This document shows, piece by piece, positions 20,601 to 28,677 of a DNA stretch of 61,091 nt (positions are counted from its first letter, which is position 1; each line of letters opens with the position of its first letter). The stretch comes from Stramenopiles sp. TOSAG23-3 (taxonomy: Eukaryota; Sar), in the NCBI GenBank assembly GCA_900128585.1, contig LT642155.1, positions 1-61,091 of the forward strand, read 5' to 3'. A program made the translations under genes and the position numbers. The notes beneath the pieces were generated by a model. It ran no database searches. It saw only the letters and a program-made list of their open reading frames with translations, and was not told the origin of the DNA.

Positions 20601-22361
20601 ACGGACTGGGTCGAAGTATTTGATGAAGAAAGTGGGGCTCCGTATTACGTCAACATTATTACGAACGAGTACCAATGGAACTCTCCGACTGGGTTCGATG
20701 ACAGTAAGCACAATGATCGGCAAAAACTCTGGCTCGAGCAAGAGCACATGTCGCAGCTTTCCAGCCGGGGGGGGCAGGGCAAGGTCCGTGTTGCTGGCCC
20801 ATGGCGCGAGCTTACGGATGAAGAGTCCGGTGCGTCGTACTACCAAAACATGCAGTCGGGAGATTACACATGGGAAAAGCCCCATGGGTTCGACCAAGAG
20901 TGGCTTGTTTCTCAAGATCAAATGTCGATGTCCGCTCGATCTGATAGGGGTCGAAAAGCAGGACCATGGACTGAGCTTCACGACATGGAAACGGACACGG
21001 TCTACTACTTCAACGACAGGTCGGGCGAAGCCGTTTGGGAGAAGCCAGCAGGCTTTGATCAACGTTGGTTGGACCAACAAGATCAAGCTGCACTTATCCA
21101 AAGCTCGCGGCATTTGCGAGATGTCCAAGTGTGGCAAGAATACACGGACGACACCACTGGCGCAGTCTACTACTACAACAACCAGACGGGAGAAACGCAG
21201 TGGGACAAACCGCGGGGCTTTGACAAGAACTGGCTGGCTATCGAAGACGCTGTACAATTGTCTGCTCGCTCCATTCGAAAAGTGGACGCTGGGCAATGGG
21301 GCAAATACGCGGATGAAGAAAGCGGTGCAACGTACTACTACAATTCTGTTACGGGGGAAAAAAGTGATACGAAACCGACCCGATTTCTGCAAGACTGGCT
21401 CGACACCCACGAGGTGGATGAATTGGAGGAGGTGTCCACTGCGGGCCGCGTAGGCGGGCCCTGGACAGAAATGAAACACGATGAAACGGAAACTGTATTC
21501 TACATCCACTTCAAGACTAGAGATGCCATTGTTGAAGCTCCAGAAAATTTTGAAGATCAACATCGTATGGGAACCCTTCGCTCCGGTGGCCGTGTTATGT
21601 CCAGAAGAATGTCTGGTAAAGGCTGGACCGAGCTCATGGATACACGTACGGGAAACGCGTACTACCATGATCGCGAAACCAGGACGTACACGTGGGACAA
21701 ACCAGCCTCTTTTGATTCGGATTGGTTGGAGACGCAAGACATAAAGAAACTGGTGAAGAGGTCGAAACAGGGAGACTCGATCGGTAACCGTGGGTGGCAC
21801 ATTATGAGCGACCCGGACACTGACACCGTGTACTACTTTAACGAAGGAAAGGAAGAAGCGCGAGCGTCTCTGTCCCCCCGTACGGCACATGAAATGGACG
21901 ATCCCCCAAGCGCTCTCGGGGAAGCCGGAACCGCGCTGGCCAAGGGTGAAATACTCGATAAGGGAGGAAACACGGCCCGAAAACTTGCGGAACAAGAGAC
22001 GAAAGGCGGGAAATCTATTGACGGAGATTCTGATGATGATGAGGCAGAATTGCTGCAGTCGGTGCCCCAAGGAGAAGAGGTTCCAGAATTCTTGCGGAAG
22101 AAGCTCAAGCAAATCGCAGACGAACGCGAAGTATACAACGATCGGGCAGAGCACGTTTCGTGGATGGAAAACTTCATCGCGAAAGGAGAGTTTCTAAATG
22201 CGTCCAGTGTTGCGGATCAAATCCTCGTTGTTCAATCTGAAACGCGCACAAAACTGGGCAAGCATCTCACCGAGGACGGCAAAGCGCCCCCGGAAGAAAA
22301 AACGGAAGAACAATTGTGGCAAGAACAAGCGTATGCGGCTATGTTGGAAGAAGAAGACTGA
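17619..22361 (+). CDS. Giant LRR / IQ-motif / WW-domain scaffold protein
   Basis: 1580 residues from the ATG at 17619 (MPKDSSF); an ATG at 17523 would add a hydrophobic 32-residue leader that looks untranslated. In order: a basic disordered N-terminus; cysteine-containing LRRs of the AMN1/F-box type (about 104-404, repeats such as CxxLxxLxLxxCxxVTDxGL); about eleven IQ motifs (about 443-930, e.g. IQRIYRGFVGR, IQRVWRGERGR), which bind calmodulin-like proteins; helical coiled-coil stretches between them (about 760-900); then about nine WW or WW-like repeats (about 940-1407), several with both Trp (e.g. WEKPHGF, WDKPRGF) and some degenerate; and an acidic tail. No F-box was seen. A calcium-responsive scaffold, perhaps cytoskeletal or flagellar, is inferred. 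Confidence 0.88.
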   Translation: MPKDSSFVPPSPSARGGGKKGAGVRLEPLPPGKTSHAKKKKPGSSSPRALRSFLRNFLSDDLGSFKTEVDLREHAKDSGTVIRDVTVQEVADMNPDLKSLSLTGCVEVTDVGIWALARTCFDLRELFLQGLPLVTHVGLRSLSLRCRALELIDLTDCERVDDMGLRVLAAGCWNLHTLKLTNCERCTDTGLMEIARMCPQLRDVDLRGCYRVCEYGDKTLVEMGKNCPELVSLNLDGCRHVGDGGIRALARGCQKLQILTLSGCERLSSPAVRALARGCPKLKKLYLNGCKNIMNGDLWFLMQACKRLRKLELRDCINLHANGMHALSEWGGKLTDLSLRGCARIDGPAIDALSAGCTALLSLDLSNCPRVGQEAISVLTEHCTRLITLNLTRCPKIGETFLRQKANELPFVQLSQTFRGFTGLPDALEKMKQAERFRLETAAALRIQSAWRACLARGGVAELRRLTKIAWVVPRFQAVFRGYITRKHLKRQRELEEEEKATRFVQRIWRGSRARIVFHDMKVQREVWVFRNQQAVLMQKVYRGHRGRIYAARRLHEHMEGILRVIRMNRIKEVAAGRIQAWMRGIFGRKEYMRVYEARKLAIAAEILRQKSSIKIQTLWRGKMAKEEAELRRERLRQLAREEAAARQIQRIYRGFVGRQEAAYARRAREYEKQIEAVLKIQRVWRGERGRHLFAVLKSVAMLRAHEKKNSEKLQSWWRGIMGRRNFAKYKEFVMTKRLRLQAVADFQRVYRGHKGREEAEVKQALKAIDNQTRPMFEKIKMLEKDLGMVSRDRNRMESFLKTSESTITAIEEELREVMQVKGAFYDSAKVTGTLQRFKTSYLQSALKATLDNIKARAEVEARALTQVERSQHELEKAIRIQERKLKPLLRNVEFDVREHRHVRLRKQVRDRQRGATMLQKLFRGHRVRGAIGRCGGVNYWIEAVDDDGLPYFFNTWSQEREDTMPFEMVLFGDIGGKGSKAAGTRSTKPAVDGTDWVEVFDEESGAPYYVNIITNEYQWNSPTGFDDSKHNDRQKLWLEQEHMSQLSSRGGQGKVRVAGPWRELTDEESGASYYQNMQSGDYTWEKPHGFDQEWLVSQDQMSMSARSDRGRKAGPWTELHDMETDTVYYFNDRSGEAVWEKPAGFDQRWLDQQDQAALIQSSRHLRDVQVWQEYTDDTTGAVYYYNNQTGETQWDKPRGFDKNWLAIEDAVQLSARSIRKVDAGQWGKYADEESGATYYYNSVTGEKSDTKPTRFLQDWLDTHEVDELEEVSTAGRVGGPWTEMKHDETETVFYIHFKTRDAIVEAPENFEDQHRMGTLRSGGRVMSRRMSGKGWTELMDTRTGNAYYHDRETRTYTWDKPASFDSDWLETQDIKKLVKRSKQGDSIGNRGWHIMSDPDTDTVYYFNEGKEEARASLSPRTAHEMDDPPSALGEAGTALAKGEILDKGGNTARKLAEQETKGGKSIDGDSDDDEAELLQSVPQGEEVPEFLRKKLKQIADEREVYNDRAEHVSWMENFIAKGEFLNASSVADQILVVQSETRTKLGKHLTEDGKAPPEEKTEEQLWQEQAYAAMLEEED

Positions 22362-22794
22362 CTCTTAAATTTAAATTATTGTTTTTTTAAAATTATACAA
22401 TTAGGTCATAATTATTTCGTATTTGTAAAAAATAATAAGTATTCATTGGAACCTATCAAGTATTTTCCAGATGATCTCCTCGTCGTAATACCTCGTACTA
22501 TATCCGTTACACACCACCTCCATCAACTTCTTCTTCTTTTGTTGTTGGAAGAATGGGGTTGTTAGACCTACGTAGTTTTATTCATATTATTATTAATTAA
22601 AATAATAATTTTATAAAAACTTTAAAATGATTTCACTCACTGACATTTACATTATTATTAATGTGAGAAAAAGGATAGTAGGTATTTCGGTCCTTTGGAA
22701 AAGAGAGTTTCGTGAAAATGAGGGATGGCGATCAAAGCTTTACGTCGAGCTCATTGGATTGTTTTTCCCTAGCGAGTACAAAAAAACAAAAAAA
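22362..22794. other. Intergenic, AT-rich
   Basis: 3' flank of the scaffold gene and promoter of the next gene on the same strand. The downstream frame is open from an ATG at 22627, but this upstream part is low in coding character. No separate gene. Confidence 0.5.
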
Positions 22795-24105
22795 ATGGGT
22801 GACGTCGAGACATTTGGTGTGGAACTTTATTTTTACTTGGAGCGACAAATCAAGAGGATTTGGGGGATTCTTGACGTTCATAAAATTGGTCTTGTCAGTG
22901 AAGAACAGTATATTCATGCGTTGAAGAAGTTGGATGGATCATGGTCGCGTGATATTAAAGAATTGGTATCGTGGGAAATGGAATGGAGGAGTGTAATGAA
23001 ATTGATGCATGAGCGAACAACCGAACAATGTACCTCTCCGCCGGAGATCGAATCCAACAAAATTGACGAGAACATGATCACCTTTGAAGAATTTTACACC
23101 AATATCATGGAGTTGGCTGCAAAAATAGGCAGTAACAACGTAAAACGATGCTTTAATCGATGGCTAGCCATTGTTGAAAAAAGAATCCCAGATTCGGTGC
23201 TTGTTTCGCCAATTCGAACGGGAAATGCAACGCCCAAAACCATTAGAAACAAGGAAAGAGAACAAATCACCATTCCCAAGTCCATTGCATCCTCGAAAAT
23301 CATAAGTCTGCACCCAGTTTTACCCCCAGGTAACAAGCAAAAGTACAGAGTGAGGGTGATTACTAGAAAGGATATGACAGCAATACAAGTCTTTCAAAAT
23401 TGGCAAAAACAGAAGTCTCCACGTCCAACTAAACACGGTCTGATGGCGTACGATAATCGAATGGAGTACTATACATACGGCAACGCCCAAGGGCAATCAC
23501 GGAAGGAAGATACCGAGACGAGAGATTGGGGACGCTACGCATCGTCATATAGAACCCACAACGACACACGCATTACGACCCCAAGCCCTAGGACGCGCCG
23601 CGCCAAGCGTGCAGTATCCGAACTGCGACGATCCCACAAGAAATGTCATCAGCACAAAAGGCCCCAAACAGTCGGTGCCGTAAGGCAGCGGAGCCCCCGC
23701 TATTTTCTTGGCAATCCCGAACGTCCGACAACCTCTATGCCAGACCGACCGCTGTCGCCTCAGAAATTGCCAGCACGCCCGAAGATAGCACAACCGGAGT
23801 TCCAGATTGATGAAAATGTTGTTCGAGTGTCACGCTTGAAGTGTAAAAATGAGCGCCCTCTGCCTCGTAGTCCGTGGCATTTTGCTACCGACCATAGACG
23901 GTCTGGGAAAATAGTAAAGTCAACGCCCCGGGTGAGATCTCCGCGCCAGCCAACACTGAGAGACGGCATCAATGATGAAGTATTCATAGTGAAATGCCTG
24001 AGCAATATAAGGCCCAATACATGCCCCAACAGTACCCAAATTGGAAAAGTCAAATTTCGTCGGTCACCAGGGACAAGCAGAGCCAGGCAAGTAAAGGGAG
24101 AGTGA
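22795..24105 (+). CDS. Unknown basic protein with EF-hand-like N-terminus
   Basis: A 436-residue protein from the ATG at 22795 (MGDVETFGVELYFYLERQ); an in-frame ATG at 22627 would add 56 residues, less likely because that part is unlike coding sequence. I do not recognise the family. Residues 1-110 are helical, with a pattern like a degenerate EF-hand pair (ILDVHKIGLVSEEQYIHALKKLD and later MITFEEFYTNIM), lacking a full calcium loop. The remainder is basic and probably disordered, rich in Arg, Pro and Ser-Pro (TPSPRTRRAKR, RSPRYFLG, SPRQPTLRDG). No membrane segment. The C-terminal half may bind microtubules or nucleic acid; that is conjecture. It converges with PGAM5. Confidence 0.7.
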   Translation: MGDVETFGVELYFYLERQIKRIWGILDVHKIGLVSEEQYIHALKKLDGSWSRDIKELVSWEMEWRSVMKLMHERTTEQCTSPPEIESNKIDENMITFEEFYTNIMELAAKIGSNNVKRCFNRWLAIVEKRIPDSVLVSPIRTGNATPKTIRNKEREQITIPKSIASSKIISLHPVLPPGNKQKYRVRVITRKDMTAIQVFQNWQKQKSPRPTKHGLMAYDNRMEYYTYGNAQGQSRKEDTETRDWGRYASSYRTHNDTRITTPSPRTRRAKRAVSELRRSHKKCHQHKRPQTVGAVRQRSPRYFLGNPERPTTSMPDRPLSPQKLPARPKIAQPEFQIDENVVRVSRLKCKNERPLPRSPWHFATDHRRSGKIVKSTPRVRSPRQPTLRDGINDEVFIVKCLSNIRPNTCPNSTQIGKVKFRRSPGTSRARQVKGE

Positions 24106-24470
24106 TTTAAAAAAGTAAAAATATTACATACACTCTCTCGTAATTTAAAAAAAAAAAAAGATACGTCTTACTGAATCTCAGATACATTAATTAAATGAAC
24201 AAAAGGAGTAGATTCATTTTCGCGGGGTATAGGAGGAAGATAAATTTTAATTACTTTTTTGGATACACTCTTGTTTTATGATGATGTGTACACATAAAAA
24301 ATAGAAAAACCAAAACGCAATATCATTAATACATAAACTGGATTAGGCAAGATCAGTTTAAGTTTAAGAAAGTTTACGACCCCCTGTGAGGGGGAGGGAC
24401 GAGAAACTCTGCTTTTTAAGAGGAAAAATACACTAAGCAGTAATTGCTAGGGGGGGCACCCTAGTCCTCT
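24106..24470. other. Convergent gap with decayed repeat copy
   Basis: 3' flanks of the 22795-24105 gene and the PGAM5-like gene. Holds the repeat fragment at 24232-24276 and a GC-rich GACCCCCTGTGAGGGGGAGG imperfect hairpin near 24378. No gene. Confidence 0.5.
24232..24276 (-). repeat. Decayed repeat family copy
   Basis: Minus strand reads ATAAAACAAGAGTGTATCCA, then AAAAAGTAATTAAAATTTATCTTCCTCC. The terminal and sub-terminal parts match the family; the GGCTGTTATTT core is replaced. It lies in a convergent 3' gap. Confidence 0.5.
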
Positions 24471-25247
24471 TTAATTGTATGTCACCTTTTCTGGGGGAAA
24501 ATGACCAGAGTTTCCCAAATCCGACACGTTCACTCGCCCCTCCGAATTTATGCTCATAGTCGTAATCGAGCCATTCGCAACGGAAAGGCGAAGCCAAGCA
24601 CTTGGCGGCAACTGTAAGGCTCGCATAAAAAAGTAGCGGATGACATTCCCATGACACACGAATAATGTAGTAGTATTCTGGTCCTCCCCAACACCCGCCC
24701 GATGCACGTTCTCTTTGAAACAACCTTCGATCCGTTCCCCATCTTCTTCGAATTCTTCAGCAGAGGGTCGCCAAGTTGGATGGATGGGGACAGGCGGGTA
24801 AACAGCGCCCTCTCGAATCGATTCGGAAGGATCCGCGGGAATCCCTGTCGGCAGCTCTTCCCGTATAATATTGCTAGTCTCCGTGGCTCGTGTCATTGTA
24901 CTGTAGATTATATTGTCGATTTTGTTTCCCGGGATTATGCTATTAGAACCATATATTTCATTTAAACGGCGGCCCGTAATTCTCGCTTGCTCGCGTCCAA
25001 GCGGTGTCAAGACTTTTCCCAGATCCGTCTTCGCGTGCACGTATTGTCCATGACGCACAAAGATCAAAGTCCGCGTTCCTTTACCATGACTATTCTGTCT
25101 ATTGTCCCAATTCCAAGCCCAACTATTTCCGGGAAACTGCTTTGTCTGGAATTCGTTGTGCGACCCAGCCCAGTGGTGCAGAAAATACGAGGCGGCACCC
25201 GCACCACCCAGCAGTCCAGGCAATGGACGTAGAAAGGCACGAGACAT
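24471..25247 (-). CDS. PGAM5: PGAM5-like mitochondrial serine/threonine phosphatase
   Basis: A 258-residue histidine phosphatase with the RHG catalytic motif (Arg65-His66-Gly67 in FVRHGQY), the TPLGREQARITG segment, YSTMTRATET (arginine contact) and the second catalytic His199 in FVCHGN. The WAWNWD segment (about 43-48) corresponds to the WDPNWD-type multimerisation motif typical of PGAM5. The N-terminus (residues 1-27) is basic and then hydrophobic (GLLGGAGAASYFLHHW), consistent with a mitochondrial membrane anchor as in PGAM5. Family role: dephosphorylation of protein Ser/Thr/His in mitochondrial quality control. Start is the first ATG, 25247. Length is slightly below human (289). Confidence 0.87.
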   Translation of the reverse strand: MSRAFLRPLPGLLGGAGAASYFLHHWAGSHNEFQTKQFPGNSWAWNWDNRQNSHGKGTRTLIFVRHGQYVHAKTDLGKVLTPLGREQARITGRRLNEIYGSNSIIPGNKIDNIIYSTMTRATETSNIIREELPTGIPADPSESIREGAVYPPVPIHPTWRPSAEEFEEDGERIEGCFKENVHRAGVGEDQNTTTLFVCHGNVIRYFFMRALQLPPSAWLRLSVANGSITTMSINSEGRVNVSDLGNSGHFPPEKVTYN

Positions 25248-26285
25248 CTCTCCGTAAAATCTAACGAACGAAGTTTTCTTCGGTCAAAAAGATGCGCTAC
25301 TATTATAAAAATAGGTATAAAATGTTACCTGATCTTCATCTTCGACTACATTGTCAAAAACTTAGCTGCAACTCTTTAAAACATTTAAGTTCATTATATA
25401 TATAGAAATTCATTAATGCACGGTCGTTTGTTTTACCAACACAAACAATTCTTCTCTCTCTCTATTATAGCTATATATATACTCTAATAAAAAAAAATCT
25501 TTTTTTTTAATTTAAATTTTTTAAAATTATAATATATAATATTATGATGATGCTGTCTTTATGTTAATAGCCGTTTTTTTTCCTCCTCTTCTTCTTTTTT
25601 CTTCTTCTATTTTCTATTTAACTTTTCTCAAACAAAAATAACATTACACAGCATCGAATAAAATATTCAAAAAAAATAAATAAATAATAAATATATTTTC
25701 AAATAGTTATAATTAGGGTTTCATGTTTTTTCAGAGTTCTGCCTAAAAAAATAAATAAAAAATGATTCCCGTAATTTTTTTGAGATAAGTTAAAAACAAA
25801 TTTAAAGAGACGTCCTACTTTCTATGCTATTTCCCTATAGTTTGTGATTATTTTTTTATTAAAATATAGTCTGGAATGAAATTACAGAAGTCTGTATTTG
25901 TTTTACCCAAAGGTTTTTCTTTTCATTCTTAATAGGTAAATAGCACTGATATTTAACATTTGTCGAAGTCTTCTTCACGCCATCATCGTCATCATTTTCT
26001 TCCTTCAATAGTATCATCACACCACACCACACACCACATTCGTCGTTGCATTTTATAAAGTTGTTGCGCCATCCATGTATGCGCGGTCACTATGTGTTTA
26101 CAAGTATACTCTATCTATCCCTCCAACACGTTGACGAGGTAATGTAAATTTAAAGTTTTGAATAATGAAAGATTTAAAATAGAGATAAGATTAGCAATAA
26201 ATTATAGAATAATTTATTAACAATTACATTCAAGCATTAACAAACAAACGAACACCACCCACGAAACAAAAACACTACAAACGCC
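25248..26285. other. Divergent gap PGAM5/Cache-7TM, AT-rich
   Basis: About 1 kb of AT-rich sequence (poly-A/T and TATA runs at 25385-25560 and 25670-25870). No open frame of interest and no repeat family copy. Confidence 0.55.
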
Positions 26286-28232
26286 ATGCCGAAGATAAAG
26301 CTTTCCGCCATTGTCCTCATGGGCGTTGCTTGCGCCTTGCTGTTGGCCCAAGACGTATCCGCCGAAGCCTCCTTTAACTTTGAAATAAGTAAAAGAACTG
26401 AGAATACGATCAGACAATTTATGTCTGTGCCGCACATTCCCAATACAATGACTAAAAGCAGCATGTCTGTCGGGTTGCTGAGCGAATCCCGCCCCAGCGA
26501 ACTGCGACAGAACTTCTTTGCCCAGCTAAAGTCATTCCCAACTATTTATATGATTTACGCAGGGTTCGAGACCGGTTACTTTTCCGGTTACTTTCGCAAA
26601 ACCGACAATCCCGTGACGTACCAGTACACCTGGCGTGGCGCAGGAACGAACGACACCCGCCTGTACTGGTGGGCAGACGGAAACAACGGAGACGTCGAGT
26701 ACAACCAAGGTATACAGAGGAGTCGCCAGTATGATCCCAGACTCCGCGGTTGGTACATGCAAACCAAGGAGGCCGAAAAACAACTATGGAGTTCCATTTA
26801 CATATTTGCTTCGTCAAATCAACTGGGGCTAACCGCCTGCGAGCCACTGATCGATTCAAACGGAAATCTCGAAGGGGTTCTTGCCGTTGACTACACCCTC
26901 GGCGACATCGACAAGTTCCTCACGTCGGAGTTCAGCGCGGAGGGTCGTGCCGTTTTCCTCGTGGAGAAGAACACCGGCTACCTCGTGGGAAGCTCAACAT
27001 TGGACCCAATCCTGCGAGTCGTGAAAGATGGCGAAGATCCGCAGCGTGTCAAAGCGGTAGACAGCCGCGATGAACTCGTAAAGACAACGTCCGTGTATCT
27101 CGAGAGCATTAGCTGGCCAGAAGGGCTTCGAGTCCACGCCGGTCGGTACATTCAAGTGCGTGAGTACAGTGATCCCGGAGGTCTGTCCTGGTACATTGTC
27201 GTCGTTATGCCCTCCTCCGAGGCGGACGATTACGTACAGGTCGGAAGTCCATTTGAAGCAGCCATACTGGCCATGGTTGTCCTTGGACTCTTGTTTCCTG
27301 TTTCCGCGGGGATATTCGTCTTCATTGGAAGAAAGAAAGTCATCTGGAAGGCCGCGCAGCCCCCTTTCTTGATATTGTTTGCGTTCGCATCCGCGCTTAT
27401 TCCCCTGTTCCAGCTAGCCTTCTTGGGGCCGAACACAGCAGAACTGTGCAACATTCGTCCGTGGCTGTTTAACTTGGGGTTCACGCTGATGTTCTCTGTG
27501 CTCTTTGTAAAAGTTCACCGGGTGTCGCTGATCTTCAACAACTCATCTATGAAAAAAGTCAAAATGGGACCGCAGCAAATGCTGATGCGGGTGGCAATAA
27601 TGGTTTTCGTGGAAATGCTGATCCAAATGTGCTGGAGCCTTGTGGATCCAAACCGACCGACCATCGTGACTTCAACGGGAGCCCAAGGAGAGTACGTCGA
27701 AAGAACTCTATGCGCTTCGTCCACCAGTACATTTAGCATTCTTGCAATCTTGTACAAAGGCATCATTGTCGTGTGGGGATGTGTGCTAGCATGGAAAACC
27801 CGAAACATTCATGGCGCATTCGCGGAATCCAAGGCGCTGATGCTTACCATGTACAACATTGCCTTCGTCGGGGTTGTCGTGCTATGCCTGTACAATCTGT
27901 TGGACGTGAACGGGCCCACCAAAGTCCTCGTTCAATCGTTTGGTGTGTTGTGGGTCACTCTTATCAGCACAATCCTTGTGTACGGCCCAAGGACATTCCA
28001 GCTTATCATGAAAGGAGACATCGACATGAAAGAAGTCATGCGCCAACAAACCATGATGACGTCGTCGGGACTAACAACAAGCGGTGAGTCGGACACAGCA
28101 AAGGACCACACGATTCAAAACCAGCTAAGGCAAATCCAAAGCATGAAAGAGGAAGTCTCCTCTCTGCAAGAGAAGCTCAGAGAAGCTAAAAACGTCGTTA
28201 AAAATATGGACATTGAACAAGGCCGTAACTAG
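26286..28232 (+). CDS. Cache-domain class C-like 7TM receptor
   Basis: A 648-residue protein beginning with a signal peptide (LSAIVLMGVACALLLAQDVSA, cleavage about residue 26). Residues about 30-310 form an extracellular Cache-type sensor, with the dCache-like hallmark R-x-W-Y (DPRLRGWYMQTKE) followed by WSSIYIFASSNQLGLTACEPL and GVLAVDYTLGDID. About seven hydrophobic spans follow (about 320-340, 357-380, 393-412, 435-452, 480-500, 515-535, 545-570), with a conserved Cys before TM3 (ELCNIRPWLFNLGF) and a pattern like the GABA-B/7tm_3 family. The C-terminus (about 610-645) is a short coiled coil. A receptor sensing a small extracellular ligand through Cache and signalling through G proteins is inferred. 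No Venus flytrap module is present. Confidence 0.85.
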   Translation: MPKIKLSAIVLMGVACALLLAQDVSAEASFNFEISKRTENTIRQFMSVPHIPNTMTKSSMSVGLLSESRPSELRQNFFAQLKSFPTIYMIYAGFETGYFSGYFRKTDNPVTYQYTWRGAGTNDTRLYWWADGNNGDVEYNQGIQRSRQYDPRLRGWYMQTKEAEKQLWSSIYIFASSNQLGLTACEPLIDSNGNLEGVLAVDYTLGDIDKFLTSEFSAEGRAVFLVEKNTGYLVGSSTLDPILRVVKDGEDPQRVKAVDSRDELVKTTSVYLESISWPEGLRVHAGRYIQVREYSDPGGLSWYIVVVMPSSEADDYVQVGSPFEAAILAMVVLGLLFPVSAGIFVFIGRKKVIWKAAQPPFLILFAFASALIPLFQLAFLGPNTAELCNIRPWLFNLGFTLMFSVLFVKVHRVSLIFNNSSMKKVKMGPQQMLMRVAIMVFVEMLIQMCWSLVDPNRPTIVTSTGAQGEYVERTLCASSTSTFSILAILYKGIIVVWGCVLAWKTRNIHGAFAESKALMLTMYNIAFVGVVVLCLYNLLDVNGPTKVLVQSFGVLWVTLISTILVYGPRTFQLIMKGDIDMKEVMRQQTMMTSSGLTTSGESDTAKDHTIQNQLRQIQSMKEEVSSLQEKLREAKNVVKNMDIEQGRN

Positions 28233-28677
28233 CTTCTGAAACTGTAAATTACAGCAAACGTTGCCCTACGCGAGGCGCTGAAAACATTACGATAGTAACT
28301 TGCGCCAAAACGCAATCCGAAAAAACAAAAACAAAAACCTGAGGAGAAAATTATTAAACTAAGCAACTCAAATGCAAAAATGTGCTCGTTGTAAAGTTTT
28401 AAGAATGACCGAGAAGATTTTTTAAAAGACTTTTTTGGCACAAAGAACGTTTACAAAAAGTAATTACTTTCAGGGGGGAAAATAATACACACATAAATTT
28501 AAAAATAGCTATTTTTTTCCGTTTACAAAACAAGTTTACCTCACTTTTTGGTACTTTCGTGTGTGTACATAATCAGCCTCCTGGCGAGGTTTTGAAACCT
28601 CCTTTTTGCTCTAAATCTAGCCCCCCGTCCACTCTCTTCGTTGTATGTTCGCGTGAACATCACACCTTTTGAGTAAT
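28233..28677. other. Convergent gap, no gene
   Basis: 3' flanks of the Cache-7TM gene and the LRR gene. Contains AAGTAATTACTTTC (28459), a possible tiny relic of the repeat family, and a G run. Nothing else seen. Confidence 0.5.

Noticed and set aside
20490-22154. 554-codon antisense frame across the WW region of the scaffold gene
   Set aside because: The sense strand carries clear WW repeats; the antisense frame has no recognisable domain.
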